The notes beneath the pieces were generated by a model. The model did no database searches. It was not told the DNA's origin and was given only the letters and a program-made list of their open reading frames with translations. Shown one piece after another: positions 24,524 through 33,311 of a DNA stretch of 64,000 nucleotides. The stretch is from Promethearchaeota archaeon. GTDB taxonomy: Archaea; Asgardarchaeota; Lokiarchaeia; Sigynarchaeales; SOKP01. Made by a program: the position numbers and the translations under genes. The stretch spans positions 8,837 through 72,836 of the forward strand of contig JAHLWT010000251.1 in assembly GCA_019057775.1 (NCBI GenBank). The letters run 5' to 3'. Position 1 is the stretch's first letter. Every line of letters begins with the position of its first letter.

Positions 24524-24796
24524 TTACTTTATTGGAATTGAAACTGGTTCATTCATTTTCTTTTCTAAATTTGCCTTTTTAATTGCGGTTTCGATCTCCT
24601 CGTGTGAGGCTCCTTTTTTAATTTCTAATATCTCTGCTATTGGTTCAATATGGTTAAAGTTAACTCTTCTTCTTCGAACTTTCAAACCATCAATTAGTAG
24701 GTAATTTTTATCAATGATATCTACAATAACGCAATGATATCCAGCTTCTCTTCCTAGGGTTTTTACACATAATCTTCCTATATCATATACACTCAT
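24524..24796 (-). CDS. rpl14e: Ribosomal protein L14e
   Basis: 90 residues, KOW/SH3-like small large-subunit protein found in archaea and eukaryotes. Typical features are MSVYDIGRLCVKTLGREAGYH at the start and the basic turn LKVRRRRVNFNHIEP. Part of the dislocated spc tail with cmk and L34e, all on the minus strand. Confidence 0.92.
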   Translation of the reverse strand: MSVYDIGRLCVKTLGREAGYHCVIVDIIDKNYLLIDGLKVRRRRVNFNHIEPIAEILEIKKGASHEEIETAIKKANLEKKMNEPVSIPIK

Positions 24797-24919
24797 TTAT
24801 AATTTGTCACCAAATCATTTTTAATATGTTTATAATACTAGATTTTTTACACATCCAGTAAAGATAAACAATTTATTTTATTTGAATAAATCACGCAAAA
24901 AATAAAATTTTTATGATTT

Positions 24920-25471
24920 TTAGATCTTAATTGGTAATTTTAGTTTTTTCAAATTGGAGTATATTTCATTTAAAATCTCCTGAATAGTCATAGTATCAGT
25001 ATCTAAAATAAGGCTATAAATCTCTTTTACTCTTTTATGGTCGTTTAAATCAATATCATATAATGTATTAAAGCGTTCTAATTCGGAATTTTCGCGTAGA
25101 ACTGTCTCTTTTAATTTTGCTTCATATGAAACATTATCCCTTTCTGCCATTCTTTTAACTCGGATTTCTAATGAACAACTTAAAAAAATTTTGAAGTCAG
25201 CAATTGAATGGAGGATATATCCACTTAATTGACTATCAATAATAATATTGCCTTTCTCTGCAATTTCTATTATTTTCCTATCTAATTTTCTATCAATTTC
25301 AGGATTTTTTTCTGCATATTCAGTAAATTCATTCAATGTCATATTGATTTCTTTTGCGAGATCTCTAAATGCTTGCCCGGTGCTATAATACTTAATTCTC
25401 AAATTTGCCGCAATCAATTTTCCTATTGTTGATTTACCCGTTCCGTGAAGTCCCGATATTGTTAAGATCAT
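24920..25471 (-). CDS. cmk: Cytidylate kinase, archaeal type
   Basis: Phosphorylates CMP/dCMP with ATP. 183 residues with the P-loop GLHGTGKST (residues 7-15), the STGQAFRDLAKE substrate-binding segment and the DRKIIEIAEKGNIIIDSQLSG block typical of short archaeal Cmk. Its neighbours L14e and L34e are the usual archaeal partners. Start ATG 25471 is preceded by a short AT-rich spacer. Confidence 0.92.
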   Translation of the reverse strand: MILTISGLHGTGKSTIGKLIAANLRIKYYSTGQAFRDLAKEINMTLNEFTEYAEKNPEIDRKLDRKIIEIAEKGNIIIDSQLSGYILHSIADFKIFLSCSLEIRVKRMAERDNVSYEAKLKETVLRENSELERFNTLYDIDLNDHKRVKEIYSLILDTDTMTIQEILNEIYSNLKKLKLPIKI

Positions 25472-25582
25472 TATATAATTAATAGTATTACTTAATATAA
25501 ATAATAATTAAGTTATGACAAGAAGGAATTATGAGTCTAATTCTATGATCGAATTACTTCGCAAAAAACAAGTATAAATTAA

Positions 25583-25849
25583 TTAACTCCTAACAGCTTC
25601 TTTTAATAATGTTTGAAGACATTTAGCACAATATCGTCCGCTTTCCATTCTATTTGTTCTTCTTGCAGTTTTATTAGTTTTTTTCATTTTTGAAGGTCTT
25701 AGTCTTGGAATTGATTGAAGCGGTTTTTTACATATTGCACAGATTCCTCTTGTAGGCTTTCTTCTCCAATAGTGTGTAACATTTCGATTTCCTGGAGTTC
25801 TTATTTTCTTTCTAGCTTGAGCTTTGGATCTTAATCCTGGACGTGGAAT
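25583..25849 (-). CDS. rpl34e: Ribosomal protein L34e, probable AUU start
   Basis: 88 residues. The protein reads MPRPGLRSKAQARKK, which matches the family start (M-P-R/A-P-x-x-RSRS). A zinc ribbon is formed by Cys 37, 40, 74 and 77. No ATG, GTG or TTG exists in this frame between the upstream stop and the conserved region. The family start coincides with ATT at 25847-25849, preceded at proper distance by AAAGGT. I therefore place the start at AUU; ATT at 25852 and ATC at 25855 are possible alternatives. Confidence 0.88.
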   Translation of the reverse strand: MPRPGLRSKAQARKKIRTPGNRNVTHYWRRKPTRGICAICKKPLQSIPRLRPSKMKKTNKTARRTNRMESGRYCAKCLQTLLKEAVRS

Positions 25850-25934
25850 AATGATTACCTTTTTTTCTTCTGAGATGATAAGTTAATTAATATTCTTCTA
25901 AATAAATGAAAAAATATTAATTTTATTGTTTTAC

Positions 25935-26558
25935 TTAAGGATTTAGATCTAATTTAGTTTGAAATTCCTTAAAAATCATATATAATTCATCAACAACCTT
26001 CTCTCTAAGTTTAGTTTCGTATAATAATTTATCACGATTATTTGAAACTCTTCTCTGTATATCCTCAAATTTGATAACTAGATCTTCTACTCCAGGAAAA
26101 TTGCTTAAACCATTATTTAATTCATCAAACAATCTAAATATAAAATCTTGATTTTTCAAATCGTTCAATGTTAGTGCATCCATGAGTGTTATAAAAGATG
26201 CAGTAATTTCCGAAGTGAGACCAGGTAAGTCTAGAATATTTAAGTTTTGCTTTTCTAATTTTTCATTTGATAAATTCAATGATGAGACTCGAGTTATTAA
26301 ATCAATAGTATCATTAAATTCTTTAGATAGTTGCATTTTTTCTAATAGCTCTATCAGAAGAATATTATTTTCTTTTAAAATAAGTTTAAATTTAAATAAT
26401 TTATTTATTGTATTCTTAAGAGCTTTCTTGAAAAAATTTTCATTTATTTTTCCTTTTTGAAATTTATTATTTAAGTTGAGTATTGACTTTATTAGAGAAA
26501 ATAGTTCAGCCTCTATTTTTGTTTCAATTTCAGAGTTAAAATTACTATCTTCTGCCAT
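25935..26558 (-). CDS. Helical coiled-coil protein, unknown function
   Basis: 207 residues, all predicted helix, rich in Lys, Glu, Asn and Leu, with no Cys/His cluster, membrane helix or catalytic motif. It lies between L34e and a zinc-ribbon membrane protein on the same strand. A central stretch (NLNILDLPGLTSEITASFITLMDALTL, ~105-130) is less charged and may form a helical bundle. Role unknown. Confidence 0.5.
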   Translation of the reverse strand: MAEDSNFNSEIETKIEAELFSLIKSILNLNNKFQKGKINENFFKKALKNTINKLFKFKLILKENNILLIELLEKMQLSKEFNDTIDLITRVSSLNLSNEKLEKQNLNILDLPGLTSEITASFITLMDALTLNDLKNQDFIFRLFDELNNGLSNFPGVEDLVIKFEDIQRRVSNNRDKLLYETKLREKVVDELYMIFKEFQTKLDLNP

Positions 26559-26619
26559 ATCAGATTTAATAGAAATAGTCGAGATTTTTATATACCATTT
26601 GGATTACGAGTTAATAAAT

Positions 26620-27528
26620 CTAACCAAATAATGTTGGTCTTAAAAAATAAAATAATATCGCAACAATAACACCGATTATTATAGTAGGAATTAACACCCG
26701 AGTAGTAGAAGAATTACTTAACTCTCTTATAGCAAGCGTCATTAATATCGGAACCCACGTTGAAATAGTAATTGCATCAATTATATCTACCACAGCCCAA
26801 GTAGGGGAATCAAAAAGCAGATCAAGTCCTCCTGGCACTGTAGATGGGAGCCCAATAAGAATAATTAAGGATTTAATGGCATTTATTAATAAAAAAGGTG
26901 TAAAAGCACATAGAAGCATCTTTGTTTTATAGGCCCCTTCTAATCGTAACATTGTACCACCTTTATAGATACTAAAGGGACTAATATCAGCTTCCTTAAA
27001 TTTTTTTTTAGCTTCACCTATCCCTTCAAACCGACTTTCTAACTTTTCTGAAAAACCTACTGCTTTATTAGCTCCTTTTGTGAATAACCAAATTAGAATT
27101 AAAAAATAAATTGATTGAAAACAAAATCCAAAAATGAAGAAAGAAGCAAAAAAACTCAGATTGTATAAGAATAGAAGTAAATCTCCACTTAGAGTGGATG
27201 GAAAGCCAAAATCAATGTGAGAAACAAATGCTAAGCCCATTAGTCCATATAATAATGAACAGAATAGCACAATCAACCATCCCGGGGCTTTACTCCTTTT
27301 ATGATTTATGTCATGAAATGCTCTTGGTGCATTAACAAAAAGATAGAAGATCTTCTTAAACCAAGGCGAAGGAGCTACCCATTCTGCTTCATATCTTCTA
27401 AAGAATCTAATAGTTTCAATTCTTTCGACTTTTAATCTAAAACCGCAGAAATTACAGGCAAAACTATCAGCAGTATTCTCGTTTCCACATCTAGGGCATC
27501 GTTGGAATGCTGCGACTGTTCGAGACAT
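26620..27528 (-). CDS. Zinc-ribbon Yip1-type membrane protein
   Basis: 302 residues. The N-terminus has a zinc ribbon (RCPRCGNENTADSFACNFCGFRL, C-x2-C ... C-x2-C at ~12-33), followed by an amphipathic PWFKKIFYLFVNAPRAF segment and about five transmembrane helices. The layout fits the Yip1 superfamily, whose eukaryotic members bind Rab GTPases at the Golgi; prokaryotic members are uncharacterised. Family assignment is by topology and the N-terminal amphipathic block, so moderate confidence. Confidence 0.65.
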   Translation of the reverse strand: MSRTVAAFQRCPRCGNENTADSFACNFCGFRLKVERIETIRFFRRYEAEWVAPSPWFKKIFYLFVNAPRAFHDINHKRSKAPGWLIVLFCSLLYGLMGLAFVSHIDFGFPSTLSGDLLLFLYNLSFFASFFIFGFCFQSIYFLILIWLFTKGANKAVGFSEKLESRFEGIGEAKKKFKEADISPFSIYKGGTMLRLEGAYKTKMLLCAFTPFLLINAIKSLIILIGLPSTVPGGLDLLFDSPTWAVVDIIDAITISTWVPILMTLAIRELSNSSTTRVLIPTIIIGVIVAILFYFLRPTLFG

Positions 27529-27656
27529 TCTTACTATAATATTTCAATATTTTTTATAATGATCATATAATAAATTAATCTTATAAAAATCTCTTCCAAT
27601 TTTTTAATCCAATCCGAATTTTAAAAGGTATATTAATTTAAAATCACGTTTTAATT

Positions 27657-28724
27657 CTATAACGTGGGGAATTCTATTATTGAATGATTTTTTTCTTTAG
27701 TAATTTTATAATTTCTATTAATAAACAAATTAGTTAATTCTAAATTGGTTTTTGTATGATTTGTTATTTCTTTCACCTTTATTTTTGATGGTCCTCTATC
27801 ATATGCCATGATTGGTATTAACTGATCACTTAAATAACTATCAACGGGAATTTCATTCTTAATATAATTTATCATAATATTAGCTGCCTTTTTCCCTAGA
27901 TTTTCTGATGTAATCTTTTTATCACCCAGAATTGTTCCTGAAGAAATTACAGCACCAGTATCGGAGCATGCCCATAAAGAAAGACCGATACCAGGACTCA
28001 ACGATTTTACATAAGTAATTTTAATTTTTGAATCAAGATTAATGTGTTTTTTTACGTGTTTCATAATAGTAGTACGTATTCTTTCACCAATATTTCTACC
28101 TTTTAACTGTTCCGTAATAACGATATCACCATGAATTAGGTCTAAATTGCCCAAATCAGTTAAAAAAATTGGTTTAAGCTTATTTGAAGGAGGTAAAATC
28201 GTACATTTTACAAGTGCACCCCCTTTCGGATAAAATCCATGTTTTTGAATTTCAATACTAATGCTTAATCCTACCCTTTTAAAAATTTGATAAGTTACTT
28301 CCTTTAAATAATTGAGACTTGGAGCCCAATTTCCGAATGTGCCTCCTCCGTTTAATGAGATTTCAATCTTTTGTATTTTAGAGAATCCTAAACAGGCTAT
28401 TTGAATCGGTTGAAGCAATAAACCTAAACTTCCAGCTGTGCCAATTTCAACCTCTACGTTAGTTTTTATAATGTTTTTTGGTTCGAATATGATTTCAGTC
28501 GTTCCTACCTTACAATCTGATAAACTACTCTGTGTTAAATCAGACAATGTTCTTAAACCCATCAGATGCTGTAACCGTAACCCAGGAGTAGAACGGTTTG
28601 CTCGAATGTTTCTAATACGGACAGATTTATTAAACAGAACAGAGAAACCTGCCCCAACTCGAAGTATAGAACCTCCTCCTTCTCCAAAAGAACCATCAAT
28701 TTCTAAGTATTCGCCTATTGTCAT
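27657..28724 (-). CDS. rtcA: RNA 3'-terminal phosphate cyclase
   Basis: 355 residues, a normal RtcA length. It converts RNA 3'-phosphate to 2',3'-cyclic phosphate using ATP. Landmarks are EIDGSFGEGGGSILRVG (start), the RANRSTPGLRLQHL motif (~43-56), the NGGGTFGNWAPS block (~125), and the C-terminal ITNHTKTNLE segment carrying the His expected to be adenylylated. ATG is at 28724. Neighbours on the same strand are NadM and the SAM hydrolase, with tight spacing to NadM. Confidence 0.92.
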   Translation of the reverse strand: MTIGEYLEIDGSFGEGGGSILRVGAGFSVLFNKSVRIRNIRANRSTPGLRLQHLMGLRTLSDLTQSSLSDCKVGTTEIIFEPKNIIKTNVEVEIGTAGSLGLLLQPIQIACLGFSKIQKIEISLNGGGTFGNWAPSLNYLKEVTYQIFKRVGLSISIEIQKHGFYPKGGALVKCTILPPSNKLKPIFLTDLGNLDLIHGDIVITEQLKGRNIGERIRTTIMKHVKKHINLDSKIKITYVKSLSPGIGLSLWACSDTGAVISSGTILGDKKITSENLGKKAANIMINYIKNEIPVDSYLSDQLIPIMAYDRGPSKIKVKEITNHTKTNLELTNLFINRNYKITKEKNHSIIEFPTL

Positions 28725-28749
28725 AATTCATCTCTTTAATTGAAAGATC

Positions 28750-29850
28750 TTATCGAGCAGTTCCATTAAATTCTTCTATTAATTTAACTACTTCTTTTGG
28801 CACTAGTAACTTCCAATTTTTGTTATTTTTTAAAATTAAATTTCTAATGTTCTTTCCATTATACTTTTTTTTGAAAATTACACTTTTCTTTTCAATATTA
28901 ATATTTTTATTTAAAAATAATTCTCTGACCCATGGACTATTAGAAAAAACAGAATTAAATTCTCCTACTATTGAGATAACATGATCTATCCATTTTTCCG
29001 CATCAAAAATATCAGGAATTTCATAAATTTTATATTTTTTCCTCCCAATTTTACGTTTATCTAACGCAGCATGGAGAAACTTTTTTCGTTCTTCACTTGT
29101 AAAAGGATCATTTAATGTATTAGATAATTGAGAGCTACCTATTCCTATTTTCAAGAATTTGCAAGATCTTAGAATACTCATAAGAACATAAATATGACCA
29201 TGATGCAAAGGTTGAAATCTTCCAATAAATAGAAGTATCTTTTCTTGACGGGTTTTTCGTTGGATGCTTTTTTCTTTAATAAGGTGGTTAACATCAGTAT
29301 TTAATAGCTCCCGCCACACTTTCTTAGTTGATTCAATATTTTTTTCATTTTCTAATAGGATTTCAAGTTCAGCTCTATTATAGAATTTACTATCTTTAAC
29401 ATCTAATTCAACAGGATCTGGTGTAATATTTGATCTATAATCAACAATTCCAAAGAATATGTATGCAACTTCATCATCTTCAATAGATAAATTATTAAAT
29501 TTCATTCTTAGTATTGCTTCTGGTGGAATACCGAATTCTTCTTCAAGTTCTCTCATTGCATTAATTTTAATTTTATCTAAGTTCAAATTGCTCGACCAAA
29601 TTACATGCCCCGAAGAGGAATCAGTAAAATACCGAGGAAATGTTTCTTTCTTGCTTCCACGCCTCTGGACCAAATATAATATTTCTCCTTTAGGATTTTC
29701 TGAAATAACAAAAAACCTTGTGATCAGATGTACTGTTTTTTTAAGATGAGCTTCTTTTCGACTTAATGGGAATAAATATTTAGAGATTTGTCCTGAATGT
29801 AAATATTTAATGTCTTCAGAATTAATACAGGCTAAAATCTCATCTTTCAT
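28750..29850 (-). CDS. nadM: Nudix-NMN adenylyltransferase fusion
   Basis: 366 residues with two domains. Residues ~30-180 are a Nudix hydrolase of the IPP-isomerase-like/ADP-ribose group, with the Nudix box SSGHVIW ... AMRELEEEFGI. Residues ~200-366 are archaeal NadM, with the nucleotidyltransferase motif GRFQPLHHGH and the downstream FSNSPWVRELF. NadM makes NAD+ from NMN and ATP. In known bacterial fusions the order is NadM then Nudix; here the Nudix domain is N-terminal. The pair may link NAD synthesis with clean-up of ADP-ribose or a related nucleotide. Confidence 0.88.
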   Translation of the reverse strand: MKDEILACINSEDIKYLHSGQISKYLFPLSRKEAHLKKTVHLITRFFVISENPKGEILYLVQRRGSKKETFPRYFTDSSSGHVIWSSNLNLDKIKINAMRELEEEFGIPPEAILRMKFNNLSIEDDEVAYIFFGIVDYRSNITPDPVELDVKDSKFYNRAELEILLENEKNIESTKKVWRELLNTDVNHLIKEKSIQRKTRQEKILLFIGRFQPLHHGHIYVLMSILRSCKFLKIGIGSSQLSNTLNDPFTSEERKKFLHAALDKRKIGRKKYKIYEIPDIFDAEKWIDHVISIVGEFNSVFSNSPWVRELFLNKNINIEKKSVIFKKKYNGKNIRNLILKNNKNWKLLVPKEVVKLIEEFNGTAR

Positions 29851-29861
29851 TTTAATTCTCT

Positions 29862-30698
29862 TTAAAATTTAAATGTTATAATATCTCCTACTTTAAAATC
29901 TAATTCTTTAGATGCATTTCCTTGATTAATTGAGAGTTCAAGGAAGCTTGTAGACCCAATAACGATTAAAATAGAGTTCAATGGTACATTTGAATAGTGA
30001 GTAGTGAAGATACATTCATGTTCACTTTCCCTTATTTCTATTAAGATCTTTAACTCATTTTTTAGTTCCAAATTAAGATTCTTAATTTTATTATTGACAA
30101 CGGGTATATTGGTAGTTCCATTACCAAATGAATCAATAAACTGGATTATACATTTTATTTTTTTTTTACTTGGAAATATTTTATAGAATAACTTATGCTC
30201 AATTAGGTTATTAAATTTAAAATCAGGCCCAAATCTACTTAATGGAATTCCATTAGAGATATGAGCCCCTATGGGTGCCATGATGTCTCGTCCGTGAAAT
30301 GTTTTTGAAGTAGGTTTATTGAAAAATTCCTCATTTTCAATAAGTATGCATTCAGTTATTTCAGAAATATCAAAAACATTTGAAAAAATCCCATTATTTG
30401 GACCAATAAAATAGAAATTTGCGTCTGTTTTAATACTAATAATTTCCCTTGAACTGCCTACTCCTGGATCAACAACAATGATGAAAATGGATCTTTTGGG
30501 AAAATGATAATAGGTACTTTTCAATAAATACGATGCTTCAATTATTGAATAAGGAGAAACTGAATGTGAGATATCTACTATAGTTACATTGGGATTAATT
30601 TTCAATATGATTGCTTTCATCGATGCGACGTAATGCTGCCCTTTTGTTCCAAAGTCCGTTAATAGTGCTATGTTGGATTTTTTATTCAACTCAGTCAT
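29862..30698 (-). CDS. SAM hydrolase / SAM-dependent halogenase-fold protein (DUF62)
   Basis: 278 residues of the S-adenosyl-L-methionine hydroxide adenosyltransferase family, which hydrolyses SAM to adenosine and methionine. Conserved features are LTDFGTKGQHYVASMKA, VDISHSVSPYSIIEASYLL, VDPGVGSSR and the FHGRDIMAP segment. The C-terminal domain is a beta-barrel, as in family members. It is 11 nt from the Nudix-NadM gene, so cotranscription is likely. Confidence 0.9.
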   Translation of the reverse strand: MTELNKKSNIALLTDFGTKGQHYVASMKAIILKINPNVTIVDISHSVSPYSIIEASYLLKSTYYHFPKRSIFIIVVDPGVGSSREIISIKTDANFYFIGPNNGIFSNVFDISEITECILIENEEFFNKPTSKTFHGRDIMAPIGAHISNGIPLSRFGPDFKFNNLIEHKLFYKIFPSKKKIKCIIQFIDSFGNGTTNIPVVNNKIKNLNLELKNELKILIEIRESEHECIFTTHYSNVPLNSILIVIGSTSFLELSINQGNASKELDFKVGDIITFKF

Positions 30699-30759
30699 AT
30701 TTTGAAAGAATTAAGGAGTTATATTATTAAAAAAATAAGAAATTATGGTAGATTTAATT

Positions 30760-31680
30760 TCATTTAGATTTCTTATATTTTTGGTCTACTTTATAAAAAT
30801 CTTCTAAAGCTTTTGATTTTAATCTATATTCCTCTTCCATGTTAAATTGTACTAATCTTTTGGATATTTCGCTTGCTTTTTTATAAGAAATATAGGCAGA
30901 ATGAAAGTTTTCACTTCGAAGTGCTTGTCGAGCTTCCTGAACTATTTTTTCCCTTTCTTTAAACAAATTAGGGACTTGCTGAGAAAAAGCTCCTTTTTCT
31001 TTTAATGATGAGGCAACATCCATGATATATAGACCCTCCGCTATTTCAGCTGCTTTATTATAGAATTTTGCTGCTTTTTCGTAATCTAATGCTTTGCTTG
31101 CGCTCTCAGCGGTTTTGTAATATCCTGAAATTTTTTCATGCTCCCCATTTTCTACTTTTTCTAATAGTTCTTGAGCGATTTTTCTTTCTTTTTTACCTCC
31201 ACTAAGCATAAATTTCGTTACATTAATAATACTATCTTTAAGTGCTTCTGGCTGAAGAATGTCGATTAATGGTTCTAGATGCTCTAAATAAATATCCTTA
31301 AGAATTAATTCAAATTCTTCTTTTGTTTTATTTAAAATATTAAGACTTGGTATTTCAAAAGCTTCTGCAGCTTCCTTAAGGGAGGATCGGAATTTTTCGG
31401 GTGAATCACTTTCATTCATCAAAAGTCCTAGTATTATTCCAGACGCTTTCCTAGTTAATTTTCCCTTGAATTTGTGAAAATAGGAAAATATTCGCCACCC
31501 CTTAAGTTTCAATAAATTATATTGATTTTTTGAATGATCAAGGTGTAATCGTAGGAATAGATCATTAGAGATTTCAAACTCCGATTTGGTTTCCTTGAAA
31601 TAATACCCCATTGTTTTAAAATCAGAATCTGTAGGAAGAAGTATCACAAAACAACCTGTTGGCATATATAACTCTGGCAC
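30760..31680 (-). CDS. Helical-repeat (TPR-like) protein
   Basis: 306 residues. The C-terminal half shows TPR/alpha-solenoid-like pairs such as YYKTAESASKALDYEKAAKFYNKAAEIAE and ALRSENFHSAYISYKKASEISKRL. The N-terminal ~90 residues (MPTGCFVILLPTDSDFKTMGYYF) look like a small alpha/beta domain. No enzyme motif. On the same strand as two coiled-coil genes; possibly an adaptor protein, but the partner is unknown. Confidence 0.55.
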   Translation of the reverse strand: MPELYMPTGCFVILLPTDSDFKTMGYYFKETKSEFEISNDLFLRLHLDHSKNQYNLLKLKGWRIFSYFHKFKGKLTRKASGIILGLLMNESDSPEKFRSSLKEAAEAFEIPSLNILNKTKEEFELILKDIYLEHLEPLIDILQPEALKDSIINVTKFMLSGGKKERKIAQELLEKVENGEHEKISGYYKTAESASKALDYEKAAKFYNKAAEIAEGLYIMDVASSLKEKGAFSQQVPNLFKEREKIVQEARQALRSENFHSAYISYKKASEISKRLVQFNMEEEYRLKSKALEDFYKVDQKYKKSK

Positions 31681-31756
31681 CTTTTATTTTAAAAATTACT
31701 ATATAAAGATAATTAGCTTTATATTTAAAATTAATAAAAAATTTATTGGTTTGCGC

Positions 31757-32176
31757 TTATTGACTCGCGCTAATAATTCGATTGGTTTCTTCTCGTATAG
31801 ATTGAATAATGTTTAATAGCTGAGCAAAATAAAGATTATCTGATACAGTTTTTGATGCTTGTCTAATGATCTCGATTGCCTTCTTTTCTTCTTCTGCAAT
31901 AACTTCAATTGATTTTTTATCCCACAACTCTTTTACTTTTTCATTGAAATCATCAGATAACTCCTGTAAACTTTTACTAGATTGAACTCTAAATTGTTTT
32001 AAAACTTCTACAATTAGTCTAATATTCTCTGTCATCGCAACTGTCTGTTCAGAAAAATTTTGACTCATCTGATTGATAGAAGTACTCATTTGGTTAACTT
32101 GAGCAATAGTTCCATCCAAGGAACTCATGATTTGATTAATTTTCTTAATCATTTCTTCTAATAATTGTTCTGCCAT
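31757..32176 (-). CDS. Coiled-coil protein resembling a chemoreceptor signalling helix
   Basis: 139 residues, continuous helix with Gln/Ser/Ile heptads (INQIMSSLDGTIAQVNQMSTSINQMS). No membrane helix or receptor hairpin tip. 17 nt downstream of another coiled-coil gene on the same strand, suggesting a heteromeric coiled coil. Function unknown. Confidence 0.5.
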   Translation of the reverse strand: MAEQLLEEMIKKINQIMSSLDGTIAQVNQMSTSINQMSQNFSEQTVAMTENIRLIVEVLKQFRVQSSKSLQELSDDFNEKVKELWDKKSIEVIAEEEKKAIEIIRQASKTVSDNLYFAQLLNIIQSIREETNRIISASQ

Positions 32177-32193
32177 TTTTTTTATTTACCTCG

Positions 32194-32622
32194 TTATTCT
32201 ATTATTTCCTCCTCTTCTTCTTTAAGAGATTCTTTAAGATTTTTAACTGAATCAATTGCTTCTGATAACAATAAGTTTACTGTATCTTGATTAAGAACAC
32301 TCTCCGATAATTTCGCAAAATCCTCAAGTTTTTCGGTTAAATTGGTAAGAGCATCTAAGCCTAAACCTTCCTGAATCATCCTCAATTCATTGTTTGTGCC
32401 CACACCTATTTCTTTAATTGTATCGATATGTTTTGTTTGAGTTAAATTAATTTCATTAGAAAACTCATCTAATTTTTCAGTTACTCTAGAAATTTTTTCC
32501 TCAATATTCTCATTTAATCCATCTAATGAAGTTTTTAATTCTTGTATTGCTTTTCCTAGCTGTGCAATTCTTTTATATATGTTCTGCAATAAATCAGTGA
32601 GCATTTCCGCCGTTTTCTTCAC
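32194..32622 (-). CDS. Coiled-coil protein with acidic tail
   Basis: 142 residues, nearly all heptad helix (KRIAQLGKAIQELKTSLDGLNENIEEK), ending in a Glu-rich tail (KEEEEEIIE). First gene of the pair with the gene at 31757; the matching size and pattern suggest they interact. Function unknown. Confidence 0.5.
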   Translation of the reverse strand: MKKTAEMLTDLLQNIYKRIAQLGKAIQELKTSLDGLNENIEEKISRVTEKLDEFSNEINLTQTKHIDTIKEIGVGTNNELRMIQEGLGLDALTNLTEKLEDFAKLSESVLNQDTVNLLLSEAIDSVKNLKESLKEEEEEIIE

Positions 32623-32827
32623 CTATGTTTGCGTATTGATTAATTATTAGTTATATTTATTACTTCAATTATAAATATAACAGATTACTCTAATAAAAAA
32701 TCTTTTTTTTACTGAGAGAGTATGTTAATAATACCATGAAAATGAATTTATTTATATTTTAGCTTATAAGAGGTATTTAATCACAATACTGACTAAAATC
32801 AATTTATTGTTTGATATAAAAATATTA

Positions 32828-33009
32828 TGGACCCGGGGGGATATATTCAAGAAATGCGAATTGCCTCTCCCTTTGAACCCCCGATCTCAGGCTTTTACTG
32901 GATACGGACAATTTTTGTTTGATGTATGTCCGTCGGTCATTTATAAGACCTGCGCTAATTGATCAATATTAAAAGCCAATTCTTGGTAACCAAGCTTAGC
33001 TACGGGTCC
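32828..33009 (-). tRNA. tRNA-Ile(UAU) with three introns
   Basis: Acceptor GGACCCG (33003-33009) pairs CGGGTCC (32829-32835), with A73 at 32828. Three insertions are needed to obtain a standard tRNA: 31 nt in the D-loop (32957-32987), 48 nt in the anticodon loop (32893-32940) and about 30 nt in the T-loop (about 32842-32871). For the first two, BHB pairing (UUGG/UCAA and UUAU/GUAA) predicts cut sites that give exact canonical loops. The spliced anticodon loop is CUUAUAA, anticodon UAU (32943-32945), read for Ile AUA. Most archaea instead use CAU with agmatidine. CCA is not encoded. Confidence 0.82.
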
Positions 33010-33311
33010 AAATAATTTTTTTCCTACTCTAGATTAAAAATGTATTAAATTTAACATTTACTCAATTCTAACATCAAATAATTGAAAATATAAATGAAAA
33101 AAAATTGAAAAAAGAATTATAAGCAAAATTAACGAATTTTATCCCCATAAATCTACAAAATTGATATAAACTCATTCAACAAATAATCTATATTGTTTTG
33201 ACTATTTATTTTGACTATTTATTCATCAAAAAATCGTGAAACATCTATTTCACGTACATTTGTAGTAGATTAAAAAAAAAATGAACCCAATTCAGAAAAT
33301 CTCATGCTAAT

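Noticed and set aside
27657..28724. RtcA lacking its catalytic histidine (Rcl1-like)
   Set aside because: A His is present in the C-terminal NHTKTN motif where family members carry it, so I keep it as a probable active cyclase.
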